DNA from: an uncultured Ruminococcus sp.
Lineage (GTDB): Bacteria > Bacillota > Clostridia > Oscillospirales > Acutalibacteraceae
NCBI GenBank assembly: GCA_902774325.1
Contig: CACYIC010000008.1
Location: forward strand, 1 to 40,380
DNA: 40,380 bases
Direction: 5' to 3'
Under the pieces are notes generated by a model. It was not told the DNA's origin. It did not search any database and saw only the letters and a program-made list of their open reading frames with translations. Numbering within the stretch: position 1 is the stretch's first letter; each line of letters starts with the position of its first letter. Shown here in pieces: positions 13,173 through 22,283 of this stretch. The translations under genes were made by a program, and so were the position numbers.

Positions 13173-13256
13173 CTCACTGGGCTATTCATCAATCAAGAAC
13201 CGGATCATGTGATTTTTGATGTGACCGATGCTGATGATCCTTTGATGCGCAGATAA
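13173..13256 (+). pseudogene. Short relic of an IS1380-like transposase
   Basis: One frame reads LTGLFINQ, then PDHVIFDVTDADDPL before a stop. From family knowledge IS1380 transposases carry a similar stretch with the catalytic pattern (I/L)D(I/F)DATDDP. No start, no further domain and no terminal repeats are visible, so this is at most a scar. Similarity over about 28 residues is suggestive only. Confidence 0.35.
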
Positions 13257-13276
13257 ATGTCATACAGCTCAAACTT

Positions 13277-13314
13277 AAAGTGTCGAGTGAAGCATAACGT
13301 TCACTCGACACTTT
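13277..13314. repeat. Perfect 14-bp hairpin
   Basis: Arms 13277-13290 and 13301-13314 are exact complements with a 10-nt loop. There is no T-run, so it is more likely a mobile-element end or a processing hairpin than a terminator. Confidence 0.5.
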
Positions 13315-13379
13315 CACTTGTAAAGATTAAGTTAGCACTGATTAATTCGATTGCGTGAATTGATCAGTAATTATTTTAT

Positions 13380-13622
13380 TATATGTATCTCGCTGACGCC
13401 CTCCTCAGCGGAGGCAGCAGACCCCTTTGTCCGCTTTGCGGACATTTCCCCCGGCAGGAGAATCTCCTTTCCCGAAGGGAGCCATTTTTCAGTGATCTCC
13501 TCTGATAGGTAACTCGTCGTCCCCTTCCAAAGGAGAACTCGTCATGATAACGTCGGACGTCTGAAATCTGATGATTTCAAGTTCAATGCATTCGTATTCT
13601 TCTTTAAACATTACCCGTATCC
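13380..13622. other. Gene-free stretch with degenerate intergenic-repeat sequence
   Basis: About 240 bp downstream of the large secreted-protein gene. It contains short complementary pieces (TCCGC/GCGGA, GGAGA/TCTCC, CCCGAAGGG) resembling dispersed GC-rich intergenic repeats of gut Firmicutes. No clear T-run terminator and no credible ORF were seen. Confidence 0.35.
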
Positions 13623-16600
13623 TTACTCAGCGCTGTTAAAATAGTTGACTGACGCCTCATGATAGCGGTAGATAGCAGTCACGGTGTTTGTGAGCGGCTG
13701 CTCGCCGTTATCGTTTTGCAAAACATCCTTGACATATGTTAATGCGGAGAAAGCTCCCATCCTTACATCGCCGACAGTCAGCATGTTACGGTCAGCTAGC
13801 TCGGCTGCCGATATATCCGGGAGTTCGATGTAGACGTAGTTTTCGCCATGGTCATGTACCTCGCTGACGTTGCCCAGTTTGAAAACAGAGTTGTCGTACT
13901 TCGTTCTGTCCTTGATCCGGAAATAGAAGCGCAGATTTGTCTTTGTTTTGAGCAAAAGGCTGTAGCCGTAATATTCTACTCCGTAGGCGCTCAAATCTAC
14001 CGACTTATCGGGAATACTTCCCATAATTCCGTTGATCTCACTATTTGAAAGCGAATTAAGCGGATGATCTATTCCGTCATTAGCGAGATCCCCGGGGTTG
14101 TGGCTGAACTGCGTTTGAGCTGCCGCGCCGTAGTTGAGCATGGTTTTGATCAGCGTTGAAAGCTGAACATAATCACTATTTTTCTCCCGGTAGTTTACGA
14201 TCCATTCATCATCCGAGAGTATCACATCGGCGTAGCTCCTGACGCTATAAACATCAGTGCCCTTCAGCTCGCTGCCGTAATAAAGCGCTGCGGTTATCTC
14301 GTCGCACATCTCGGCGGCGCTGACGTTGCAGGTGAACCTGAACAAACCGTTGCTTTTGAGATCTTCGCTAAACGGTATGGTGGCGGTTTTTGGCTCGGAA
14401 GTGTTGCCTTGCCAGGTAAAGACGACCTTTATATCGTTCCTCGTCCTGTCGGAGGTCGGGATATTGACATAGAAGTTCACGCCGATATCGCCGTAAAGCG
14501 ATAGACTGTGGCCGACAAAGCGGTCTGTGCTGTAAGGAGTGAGCGTTTTGCCTTGGAAGCTGTCGAGATCCATGTATGTGTAATTGCCGCTGAATATTTC
14601 AGTTCCGTCTGTGAGCTGCTGCCCCTCGGCTATGAAAATATTATACACCGGAGCAATCGTGGCAGCCATGAAGCTGTCAGAGTACCCCGTCCAGCCCAGC
14701 GTAAGGTCGCTGTATGAGAACAGCTGACCGAGGACTGTCACATTGCCGCCGGAAATGATGATATTCTGACCGCGCATTTCGCCGGTCACACTGACTTTGC
14801 CGCCGCTGACAGTCAGCACAGATTCATCGCTGCTGCCGCTGAGGTCGCCGTGTATATCGACCTCGCCGCCGGAAACGGTAAGATCGCCGTAGATGTTGAA
14901 GCCGTCGCCGTAGTCGGTGGTGACATTCATCGTACCGCCGGAAATATTCGTATCGCCGTAGTTGGTCACTATCCATCCGCTTCTGCGGTAAACATCAACA
15001 ATTCCGCCGGACATATTCAGCACGGACTGTATGGTGATATCCAACGCGCTCAGCGAGCCGCCGAGAATATTCAGCACGTCCGCTTCGATTCCGAATCCGG
15101 TGTCAATCAGTCCGCCTGCGATGTTGATAGTCTCCGCTCGCAATGTCTTTCCTTTGAGCCTTCCCTCTTCCTCACCGGGCGTGCGGTAAATGTTCAGCAC
15201 GGTGCCGGGTTCGGGATCGCCGCCGCTGATATCATTATCTTCGATATCCATTACAGCGCCGTTGCAAAGGATCAGAGAGATCCCGCCGTTCAGCTCTATT
15301 TTGCGGTTGAAGCTCACGTTGCCGCTTATATAATACCAGCCTGTTGAAAGCTCGGTCTCGCTGCCGGTCAAAGCAAGCGCAGAAGCTGTACTTGTATCGC
15401 CGAATTCATCGATATATTCAATAGATTCGAGCTTCATGAACGCCGCAGTAACGGTGACTTCGCTCTCGGGCAAATAGAAATTCAGCCCATTACACTCGAC
15501 CTCATTTCCGTTCTGATCGGTGACCGTCAGCGACGAGAGGGAGTATCCTTCGTTGGGAGTTACATCGAGCCTTACTTTGACGCCGGCTCTGCCTGTCGTG
15601 GGTTCGGCAATGACTGAGCCGTTTTCGGTATCTGAAATGATAACGTTAAAGATAACGCGGAAGGTCTGAGTTGTTGAATACTCTTCACCGTTGAAAATAC
15701 AGCGCGCCGAGGAGGTTCTGTATTGACCGTCATCCTCATATTCAACGCCCGCCGGAACCTCCTGCTCATAATCGCAGTCTTTGCAGCGGAAGATCACCTT
15801 AGCCTGTGTGTATTCATCAGACCATACCCAATCGGGCTCGGCAAAATCGTGATCTATCGCGGGTGTGAGCGTCTTGCCGGCAAGGGAATCGATCTGAGCG
15901 TCGGTCAGCTTTCCTTTGAATTTATTGACGCCGTCTGAAAAAGCCTTGTCCTCGGCGACGGTCACCGTACCGAGCTTGTCGCGCTCATAGAAATGATCAT
16001 CAAAGGTGATACTGTCGTAAGGGCTGCTCCAGTCGAGCGTTACGCCGTCCTCGCCTCCGACGAAGTATCCCAAATCGACGTTGCCGCCGTGGATACTGAG
16101 CTTTTTGCATAGTGTATACGGCGCTTTAAAAGTACCTCTTTGGATGTTTATCGTCCAATACTGGGAATCAACGTCCTTATCGCCTTTAAAAACTCCGCCG
16201 TATTGATTAAAGTTTGCCGCAGCAGCGACAAAATCGCAGTTGTCTATGGTACCGGTCTGCTGCGTCTGACCGTAGATACACAGTGACGAGTCGGAGTTGA
16301 TTGCATAGAGTGAGTTGCGCCGATCGTAAGAATATCTGCCGGTGAAGCTAAGCGTTTTTCCGTCCTTGAGGATCAGGTGAACGTCGCCGCGCAAATAAAG
16401 CGGAGTATTCATTTCGATATCGGTGTCGAGAAAATACCATCCGGAGAAAAGAATACCTTCTGCTTCGGAAACCTTTTTGGCATCAACGCTGTCCGGCAAC
16501 CCTTTTTTGTTGATATAGCTGATCTCATAGGTGCTCTGATAGATAGCGGTGAATTTGTCGTTGTAGCCGATATAAACGTCATCACCCGGCAGGAAGTACC

Positions 16601-18752
16601 TTATGGGCTCCTCTACTGTACGCCACGCTGCAAAGCTCATTCCGTCGGGAGCGTGAGTGCATTCGGGCAGCGTATATTTCGAGTTATACGGATATTCGAT
16701 GGTCTGCACTATATCGCCGTTATTGTCTTTTTCGGTAATAGTGAACTGCGTCGGCGTCGCCGTTCCGCCGCAAACCGTGCAGGTGTAGTTGGAATCCCAC
16801 TTGTGCTCCTCGGTTTCGTGCAAGTCGTTGATTTCACAATTAAAACAATGTTTACTGTGAACATTGCCGCTAAACCAGCGCCATTCATAGTTATCATGCG
16901 GACAGACCTCAATATGGGCGCTGCTCTCACGCCGGCATGTGTCATACCGTTTGTTGCGTTCAACGGGATCGGTGACGATAAATTTACACGTGCCGTCGCT
17001 CTGCGTTTCCGCTTTGCCCTTGCTGACCATCAGATTATTCTCTAAGCTGAGATTACCGGATTTGTCTCCGCCACAGCCCCAGCCGATGGCGAGTGCGCCT
17101 TCATCCTCCTCGACGATAGCGGTGACAGTGCTGTTCCCGATGGTGACGTTGGCTCCGTCACCGCCGTCACCGCCGCCGATGCCCGCGCCGTAGCAGTCGG
17201 TCGCCAACAAAGCCGCTTCAAGAAAATATGCAAAACCCTCAGCGGGTGATGCTGACGGAAGCGGCTTGTACAAGACAGGAACATATGATGACGAACCGCC
17301 GGCAGCGATCACCTCGGAATTGAATATCATGACAGTGCCGCCGTTGCCCTCGTCGCCGCCGCCGATGCCGGCGCCTCTGCATTGTGATACTGCGGTGACC
17401 TTACTGTTTTGTATAGTGGTGCTGCCGCCGTTGCCGCCGGAGCTTCTGAGAAATGTACCTGCGTCTCCGCCGCCTATACCGGCGCCGCCGTACGCACAGG
17501 CGACGACCTCGCTTTCTTTGATGATGATGGTGCCGCCGTTACCGTAGGCTCCGCCGCCTATGCCCGCACCGCCGCCGTCGCTGCGCTCTGCGCCATTACC
17601 CGATTCCGCATAGATTTTCGATTTTTCAATCGTTATCAAACCTTTTTGACTGCGGTCAAATCCGGCTCCTATAGCTGCGCCGGTACCGTTCAGACCTTTG
17701 TTGAAATCAGGCGTTTCAGCGGTCACTACGCTGTCGTAGATAGTGATGTCGCCGTTCGTGCCGGAACTGCCGCCGCCGATGCCCGCACCGCCGTTGTAGC
17801 CGGATATCGCGTTGACGGTAGCGTTCGTAATAGTGATCTTGCCGGAGTTTCCGTTTTTACCGCCGCCTATGCCCGCGGCCGCATACTCGCTTTTTGCAGA
17901 GACAACTGCGCCGCTGATAAGAATATCGCCGGAGCTCCGGTCCTCGCCGCCGCCTATTCCGGCAGCGTACCAGCCGCCGTTTGCCGTAACGTCGCCTCCC
18001 ATGATGGTAACGTCTATGCCGCCGCATGCGTCTCCGCCGCCTATTCCGGCTCCGCACTCGCCTCCGGTCGCGGTGACGGTACCGTTATAAATGGTGACTG
18101 AACCGCGGAAGCTGCCGCTGTACTCGTTGCCCGAGCCTATGCCTGCGGCGTCGGTACCTGCTTTTGCAGTGACTGTGCCGCCATAGATGGTGATGTTGCC
18201 GCCGTGTGCCTTATTGCCGCCGCCGATGCCCGCGGCATTGCTTCCGCCGGTCGCTTCAATGATACCGCCGTGGATATTGATAGTGCCAGCGCCTGACTCG
18301 GCGTTATCGTTGTCACCGTTGCTTCCGATAGCAGCCTGATGGTTATTGGCTTTAGCGACGATTTTACCCTTATCGTGGTACTGACCGAAGATATTCAATG
18401 TTGTTCCCTCGGGTACGCTAATCCCTTTATTGAGCGTGAGATCAGCGTAATCCTCGAGGATAATGTTTACCGTTCCGCTCACCGTCAACCTGTTGTTGAT
18501 GGTCTGGGAGACGCCGACATAGTACCATCCTGTCAGCGTGTCGGATGTTCTGTTCGCAATATTTGTATAGTCGCTGCAGTAGCTGATCACGCCGACAGCC
18601 GAATCGCTCGCCTCATCCCAACGGCGCTCGATATAGATCACGTCGGTCGCCGCGTCAGCTTTAATGGGGATAACAGCGAACAGGCTGACTGTCAAAATGA
18701 ACGCCAACAGCAGGCTCAAGGAATTTTTGCCGAATACCCTTAACTGCTTCAT
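13623..18752 (-). CDS. 1709-aa secreted repeat protein with GIGGG beta-helix repeats
   Basis: GGGAGG precedes ATG 18752 by 6 nt. A signal peptide ends near residue 33 (IPIKADA-A). Residues about 120-590 hold roughly 13 repeats of about 25-30 residues, each with AGIGGG plus a strand such as GGTITIYGG, as expected of a right-handed beta-helix of the carbohydrate-binding DUF4353/Cthe_2159-like type. About 610-690 is a Cys-rich region with CxxC pairs. Further beta-repeat segments follow, then an InlB-like bacterial repeat (NGSVIAEPTTGRAGVKVRL). The last roughly 300 residues carry LSLYGDIGVNFYVNI and MLNYGAAAQ, a C-terminal domain I associate with Ruminococcus surface proteins. There is no LPXTG or membrane helix, so it is released or held non-covalently. 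Likely an adhesin or glycan-binding protein. Confidence 0.85.
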   Translation of the reverse strand: MKQLRVFGKNSLSLLLAFILTVSLFAVIPIKADAATDVIYIERRWDEASDSAVGVISYCSDYTNIANRTSDTLTGWYYVGVSQTINNRLTVSGTVNIILEDYADLTLNKGISVPEGTTLNIFGQYHDKGKIVAKANNHQAAIGSNGDNDNAESGAGTINIHGGIIEATGGSNAAGIGGGNKAHGGNITIYGGTVTAKAGTDAAGIGSGNEYSGSFRGSVTIYNGTVTATGGECGAGIGGGDACGGIDVTIMGGDVTANGGWYAAGIGGGEDRSSGDILISGAVVSAKSEYAAAGIGGGKNGNSGKITITNATVNAISGYNGGAGIGGGSSGTNGDITIYDSVVTAETPDFNKGLNGTGAAIGAGFDRSQKGLITIEKSKIYAESGNGAERSDGGGAGIGGGAYGNGGTIIIKESEVVACAYGGAGIGGGDAGTFLRSSGGNGGSTTIQNSKVTAVSQCRGAGIGGGDEGNGGTVMIFNSEVIAAGGSSSYVPVLYKPLPSASPAEGFAYFLEAALLATDCYGAGIGGGDGGDGANVTIGNSTVTAIVEEDEGALAIGWGCGGDKSGNLSLENNLMVSKGKAETQSDGTCKFIVTDPVERNKRYDTCRRESSAHIEVCPHDNYEWRWFSGNVHSKHCFNCEINDLHETEEHKWDSNYTCTVCGGTATPTQFTITEKDNNGDIVQTIEYPYNSKYTLPECTHAPDGMSFAAWRTVEEPIRYFLPGDDVYIGYNDKFTAIYQSTYEISYINKKGLPDSVDAKKVSEAEGILFSGWYFLDTDIEMNTPLYLRGDVHLILKDGKTLSFTGRYSYDRRNSLYAINSDSSLCIYGQTQQTGTIDNCDFVAAAANFNQYGGVFKGDKDVDSQYWTINIQRGTFKAPYTLCKKLSIHGGNVDLGYFVGGEDGVTLDWSSPYDSITFDDHFYERDKLGTVTVAEDKAFSDGVNKFKGKLTDAQIDSLAGKTLTPAIDHDFAEPDWVWSDEYTQAKVIFRCKDCDYEQEVPAGVEYEDDGQYRTSSARCIFNGEEYSTTQTFRVIFNVIISDTENGSVIAEPTTGRAGVKVRLDVTPNEGYSLSSLTVTDQNGNEVECNGLNFYLPESEVTVTAAFMKLESIEYIDEFGDTSTASALALTGSETELSTGWYYISGNVSFNRKIELNGGISLILCNGAVMDIEDNDISGGDPEPGTVLNIYRTPGEEEGRLKGKTLRAETINIAGGLIDTGFGIEADVLNILGGSLSALDITIQSVLNMSGGIVDVYRRSGWIVTNYGDTNISGGTMNVTTDYGDGFNIYGDLTVSGGEVDIHGDLSGSSDESVLTVSGGKVSVTGEMRGQNIIISGGNVTVLGQLFSYSDLTLGWTGYSDSFMAATIAPVYNIFIAEGQQLTDGTEIFSGNYTYMDLDSFQGKTLTPYSTDRFVGHSLSLYGDIGVNFYVNIPTSDRTRNDIKVVFTWQGNTSEPKTATIPFSEDLKSNGLFRFTCNVSAAEMCDEITAALYYGSELKGTDVYSVRSYADVILSDDEWIVNYREKNSDYVQLSTLIKTMLNYGAAAQTQFSHNPGDLANDGIDHPLNSLSNSEINGIMGSIPDKSVDLSAYGVEYYGYSLLLKTKTNLRFYFRIKDRTKYDNSVFKLGNVSEVHDHGENYVYIELPDISAAELADRNMLTVGDVRMGAFSALTYVKDVLQNDNGEQPLTNTVTAIYRYHEASVNYFNSAE

Positions 18753-18817
18753 AAGAAAACCTCCCGATCAATTTATGATTATCTATCGTTTTTGCGGAGT
18801 TTTGCTTTATCAAAACT

Positions 18818-18823
18818 ATTATA
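18818..18823 (-). promoter_or_regulatory. Extended -10 promoter for the secreted repeat protein
   Basis: On the minus strand TGCTATAAT gives a perfect -10 with the extended TGn element, about 65 bp before the start codon at 18752. The -35 match is poor, which the extended -10 can offset. Confidence 0.5.
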
Positions 18824-18925
18824 GCACATCTGAGATAAAAAATCTTTAGAAAATCAATATTTTTATATATTTTTTTCAGTCTAAAATGTACATATTGAGG
18901 GTACTTGGCAGGCACTGACGATCCT

Positions 18926-19395
18926 CTATATGTACAAAATGCACTTTTTGCCCTCATCTTTTGTGCGTTGTGCGTTTTGATAAATTATTTCCTTCCCTTT
19001 TAGTACTTTTGCACAACAGGTGTACGGCATCAAATTCAGGTGGATATTGAGCGACCTATCATTGAAAATCTCAATCTTTTCGACAAGATTACGATAAAAA
19101 GTTTCATCCCATTGCTCGCCGAGAACTATGCTTTCAATATCGGTGTCTTTGGTTAGGTCAGCAATCTTCGTTTTGCTGCTGTCGGCGAGATAAACCTTGA
19201 CAGAACACCGCTACTGTAAAGGCTGGTCAATCTCTGTTCCGTCGTTGAATATTACTTTGATGCAATCCTTGCTTTGAACCACTACACATTGAAGCATTTG
19301 GCGAATCAGTCCGTCGTCAAATGCAAGGGGCTGATTTTCAAGGATATCCGCAAGTCTGATAATATCGCTTATTGGCTCCAAAAACAAAAAACGCA
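18926..19395 (-). pseudogene. 3' remnant of a large serine recombinase or related mobile gene, with in-frame stop
   Basis: Minus-strand translation from about 19395 gives EPISDIIRLADILENQPLAF, LIRQMLQCVVVQSKDCIKV and FNDGTEIDQPLQ, matching from family knowledge the C-terminal end of Tn/ICE large serine recombinases. A TAG at 19213-19211 interrupts it. The same frame then continues for about 95 codons (RCSVKVYLADSSKTKIAD, ending KKCILYI) to a stop at 18926. The continuation in the same frame suggests a nonsense mutation in an originally longer protein. The upstream part, including the catalytic domain, is missing; the break lies about 20 bp from the left end of the ISL3 element. Confidence 0.6.
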
Positions 19396-19413
19396 GGCAA
19401 TATTATCTAATGT

Positions 19414-19439
19414 GGCTCTTCCCTAGAATCAGTGGGTAA
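19414..19439. repeat. ISL3 left terminal inverted repeat
   Basis: Begins GGCTCTTCCCTAGAA and continues to GTGGGT. It pairs with the right end at 20845-20870 with a few mismatches. Confidence 0.8.
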
Positions 19440-19521
19440 AAATTGAATAAAAAGAAAAGTCACGTTGCTCCACGTGGTATACTTGAAAATGCACTTAAAT
19501 CAAGGACAGGAGTGGAGCTCC

Positions 19522-20847
19522 GTGACAATTTCAAGTTTATCAAAAATGGTTCTCGGTGTCAAGAATATCGTTGTAGAAAAAGTTGAAGCAGAGCAATCGG
19601 GTGAGAGTGTGCAGCTCGTCATCCATGCCAGACCTCACAAAAGAGATACGTGTCGCTGCGGAATTTGCGGACAGAAATCACCACGATATGACTGCGGAAA
19701 CGGTGTTCGCAGATGGCGTGCGCCTGATTTTGGCAGCGGAACACGTGTGTACGTGGAAGCCGAAGCGCCACGATTATGTTGTCCCGAACATGGTGTAGTC
19801 GTCCAACAAGTTCCCTGGGCGCGTCACCACTCAAAATTTACAAGAAACTTCGAAGATACCGCCGTCTGGCTTTCGCTTCATCTGTCACGCAAGGCAGTTG
19901 CCGAGTATCTGCGAATCAGTTGGGACACGGTCGGACCGATCATCTCCAGAGTTGAAAAGGAGCTGTCCGCGAATCATCAACCACTCGATAATTTGGTGAA
20001 TATCGGTATTGACGAGACCTCATACAAGAAGGGACACAAGTATATTACCGTTATCGTAAACCATGATACGAACACCGTGGTTTGGGCTGCCAAAGGGCAC
20101 GGAAAGTCAGTATTAGAGCCGTTTTTCAAACAATTAAGTTCCGAACAGCGTGCGAAGATTCGGCTTGTTTCGGGAGACGGCGCAAGGTGGATAAAGGAGA
20201 CGATAGATGAATATTGTCCCAACGCGGAATTTTGCATAGACCCGTTCCATGTCGTGTCATGGTGCACCACGGTTTTAGACGAGGTTCGTCGTGAGGAATG
20301 GAATAAGGCGCGTGCGGAACTTGCAAAAGAACCGAAGGAAAAGACCGGGCGAGGCAGACCAAAGGGCGGCAGCAAACAAAAATCAGCGGCTGAACAGCGT
20401 GTCGAGGCTGTCAAATCGTCCAAGTATCCACTGCTGATGAATCCTGACAATTTGAATGAAGCATACCAGGCAAAGCTCAAACAACTGCTTTTGCATAACA
20501 GACGGTTGGCAACCGCTTATCGGCTGAAGGAAGAGCTGCGATTGATTTTCAAGCTGAATCCCGGTGAGGTGTCGGCTGCCTTAGATAAGTGGCGTCGCAG
20601 GGCATGGTCGTGCCGAATCGATCAATATATTGAGCTGCAAAGAAAAATCAAGCGGCACAAGGACGCGATCATCGCAACCATTACGCATGGCATCTCCAAC
20701 GCACGAATTGAAGCCACAAACAACAAAATCAAGCTTTCCGTCAGAATGTCTTACGGCTTCCGCAATATCGATAACCTAATTTCAATGATTATGCTCCGCT
20801 GTGGCGGCTTAAACATTGGCTTACCGGGCAGGTGTCAAGAAATTTGA
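19522..20847 (+). CDS. ISL3-family transposase
   Basis: 441 residues from GTG 19522, chosen because AGGAG lies at 19508-19512; the frame is open for 19 more codons upstream. An N-terminal Cys-rich zinc region (CRCGICG, later CCPEHG) is followed by a helix-turn-helix-like stretch, then a DDE transposase domain: Asp in NIGIDETSYKKGHKY, Asp in LVSGDGARW with CIDPFHVV, and Glu in ARIEATNNKIK. These fit the ISL3 family (cut-and-paste or circular-intermediate transposition), whose usual length is about 400-440 residues. Basic insert GRGRPKGGSKQK lies in the middle. No frameshift is seen. Confidence 0.9.
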   Translation: MTISSLSKMVLGVKNIVVEKVEAEQSGESVQLVIHARPHKRDTCRCGICGQKSPRYDCGNGVRRWRAPDFGSGTRVYVEAEAPRLCCPEHGVVVQQVPWARHHSKFTRNFEDTAVWLSLHLSRKAVAEYLRISWDTVGPIISRVEKELSANHQPLDNLVNIGIDETSYKKGHKYITVIVNHDTNTVVWAAKGHGKSVLEPFFKQLSSEQRAKIRLVSGDGARWIKETIDEYCPNAEFCIDPFHVVSWCTTVLDEVRREEWNKARAELAKEPKEKTGRGRPKGGSKQKSAAEQRVEAVKSSKYPLLMNPDNLNEAYQAKLKQLLLHNRRLATAYRLKEELRLIFKLNPGEVSAALDKWRRRAWSCRIDQYIELQRKIKRHKDAIIATITHGISNARIEATNNKIKLSVRMSYGFRNIDNLISMIMLRCGGLNIGLPGRCQEI

Positions 20848-20870
20848 CCCACACTTTCTAGGGAAGGCTC
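20845..20870. repeat. ISL3 right terminal inverted repeat
   Basis: Complement of the left end: ACCCACACTTTCTAGGGAAG then GCTC. The outermost few bases differ from the left end. Confidence 0.8.
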
Positions 20871-20930
20871 ATTCTTGTCAACAAATTTGACAAGCCTGAT
20901 ACATATTTTTTGTACATTTTCGATTAATAA

Positions 20931-21110
20931 GTGCAAGGGTTTTGAACGTAAACGTTCAAAACCCTTGCACCACGCAAAGAAAGCGTTTCTTTGCGTGAGC
21001 AGATTTATAAATATGCACTGAATCAAAATCGCAGATTTTGAGCCAAAACACAAGCTTGATTGTGTTTTGGGAAAACGACGACGGCGTGTCGTCGTTTATT
21101 CAGTACATAT
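20931..21110. repeat. Array of five consecutive perfect hairpins
   Basis: H1: 18-bp stem, loop TAAA (20931-20970). H2: 12-bp stem, loop GCG (20971-20997). H3: 8 bp, loop GCA (21023-21041). H4: 11 bp, loop GCTTGA (21043-21070). H5: 10 bp, loop GGCGT (21073-21097). H1 and H2 abut, and H3-H5 are spaced 1-2 nt apart. H3-H5 are enclosed by an outer 13-bp stem with one mismatch (21010-21022 with 21098-21110), giving a cloverleaf-like fold. There is no T-run, no credible ORF, and the stems differ in sequence. A consensus TTGACA at 20887-20892 lies upstream, but its -10 is weak. It could be a structured RNA or a DNA structure such as a replication or transfer origin or a recombination site. Confidence 0.7.
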
Positions 21111-21222
21111 TATATAAACAACAACTCGTGCATGATCCGCACTGTGAGAAATCTTCCCTGTTTTGCTTTTATGAACAGCTCTTGATATTTGCTTGTCGAA
21201 ACAAACTGTCAACTGATGAAAA

Positions 21223-21270
21223 CAATGCAAAAAAAGAAGAATCGCTCGTTTTTTGCATTGCTTTTTCTTT
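21223..21270 (+). terminator. Terminator-like hairpin upstream of the lipoprotein gene
   Basis: Perfect 12-bp stem (21223-21234 with 21249-21260) followed by CTTTTTCTTT on the plus strand, 55 bp before the lipoprotein start. It may end a transcript carrying the hairpin array, or attenuate the gene downstream. Confidence 0.55.
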
Positions 21271-21325
21271 GTGTCTGTGATAGAATAGAATAGGTGTATT
21301 GTAAATTCTTTTGGAGAGATTGTTT

Positions 21326-22168
21326 ATGAATAAAAAAAATATAACAGCAATGCTTGTTCTGATCGCGCTTTCTTCCCTGCTGACCGCCTCGATCCTCTCG
21401 GGCTGCGGCGATCCCGGAGATACCGCGACTCCCGACTCCGCTACGCCGGATTCGGCAACCGTTCCCGCGGCGACCTCCGCTCCGGAAGCGACCTCAAGTC
21501 CCTTGGGAACCACCGCTCCCGATACAGCGCCGATGTCAACTGCTCCCGCCGAGCCTGTCACCAAGGCGCCCGAGGGCGAGGAGCTGGTCTTTTCCGAGGT
21601 TTTCCCGGACTTCCCCGTTAATTTTGTAAGTCACGGCGGAAAGCCCGGAGATGAGAATCCCGGCGAGAGCTATATGCACGCCACCCTGAAAATCGAGGAC
21701 GGCAAGATCACGGGCGACTTTTTCTCGAATCTTGAGTCTACCGAAACAGAAACGGTGGAGCACAAAAGCAACTGGACGGGCACGATCCGCAACGGCAAGG
21801 TCTACAGGACGGAGGACGGCTCCTACTACATCTACGTCGACAGCGTCAAGTACGACAAAGAGCCGCTGACCTCCGAAAAAGCCGACGGAAAGACGGTCAA
21901 CTACGTCTACGGCTTCGGGCTCGATCCCGAGGAAAACAACCGTTTGAACATCTTCACGCCCGAAACACGCATCGACAGCCTCATCAGCGACGACGTCAAG
22001 ATGGATCTGAGGCAGTTCCTGACGATGATGATGAAGGACGGCGAGGCGGAAACGCTCGGCTGCTACATGATAAGAGGAAAGGTAGACAACTGCTACGTTT
22101 CGATCACCGAGGAGGAGGCGGCAATGGCGCCGCCCGACAGACCCGGTCCGCCCGAGGGAGAGCAGTAA
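21326..22168 (+). CDS. Lipoprotein with Thr/Ser/Pro/Ala linker
   Basis: 280 residues from ATG 21326, with GGAGAG 8 nt upstream; a TTG in frame at 21311 overlaps that site and is less likely. The signal sequence ends in lipobox LSGC (Cys about residue 27). Residues 28-80 form a low-complexity linker rich in T, S, P, A and D (TPDSATPDSA repeat), typical of a spacer through the cell wall. The rest (about 85-275) is a soluble beta-rich domain (SYMHATLKIEDGKITGDF, NWTGTIRNGKVY), perhaps a heme- or ligand-binding-like or DUF domain; I do not recognise it. It stands alone on the plus strand between IS-related sequence and the signalling locus, with a shared terminator at 22175. Confidence 0.8.
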   Translation: MNKKNITAMLVLIALSSLLTASILSGCGDPGDTATPDSATPDSATVPAATSAPEATSSPLGTTAPDTAPMSTAPAEPVTKAPEGEELVFSEVFPDFPVNFVSHGGKPGDENPGESYMHATLKIEDGKITGDFFSNLESTETETVEHKSNWTGTIRNGKVYRTEDGSYYIYVDSVKYDKEPLTSEKADGKTVNYVYGFGLDPEENNRLNIFTPETRIDSLISDDVKMDLRQFLTMMMKDGEAETLGCYMIRGKVDNCYVSITEEEAAMAPPDRPGPPEGEQ

Positions 22169-22174
22169 AAAAAT

Positions 22175-22205
22175 GGGATGACTCACGACTGAGCCATCCC
22201 TTTTT
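22175..22205. terminator. Bidirectional terminator between convergent genes
   Basis: Stem GGGATG/CATCCC extended by CTCA/TGAG, with an A-run on the left and T-run on the right. It separates the plus-strand lipoprotein from the minus-strand FHA gene. Confidence 0.8.
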
Positions 22206-22283
22206 ATTTTGAAATTTTTTAAAATCTGACAGATACCGCTTCACGGTAGAAGTCTTCTGACCAGAATCGTTTTTAGGCGAAAA

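Larger units (their letters stand above)
19414..20870 (+). mobile_element. ISL3-family insertion sequence
   Basis: About 1457 bp, bounded by imperfect terminal inverted repeats with an exactly shared CTTCCCTAGAA core, and one transposase gene. Both ends and the gene look intact, so it may be active. The 8-bp flanks (TCTAATGT left, ATTCTTGT right) do not match, so no target duplication is visible; one flank was probably rearranged after insertion. Confidence 0.85.

Noticed and set aside
17100-18300. Regularly spaced GC-rich repeats that could suggest CRISPR
   Set aside because: They are in-frame codons for AGIGGG motifs with variable length and no constant repeat/spacer structure.
20835-21053. 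72-codon minus-strand frame through the hairpin array
   Set aside because: It crosses the IS end and the palindromes, has no ribosome site and its composition reflects the inverted repeats.
20931-21110. Known large structured RNAs (HEARO, ROOL, GOLLD) or an integron attC array
   Set aside because: The array is much smaller than those RNAs, no HNH gene or integron integrase adjoins, and the stems do not share the attC core sites.
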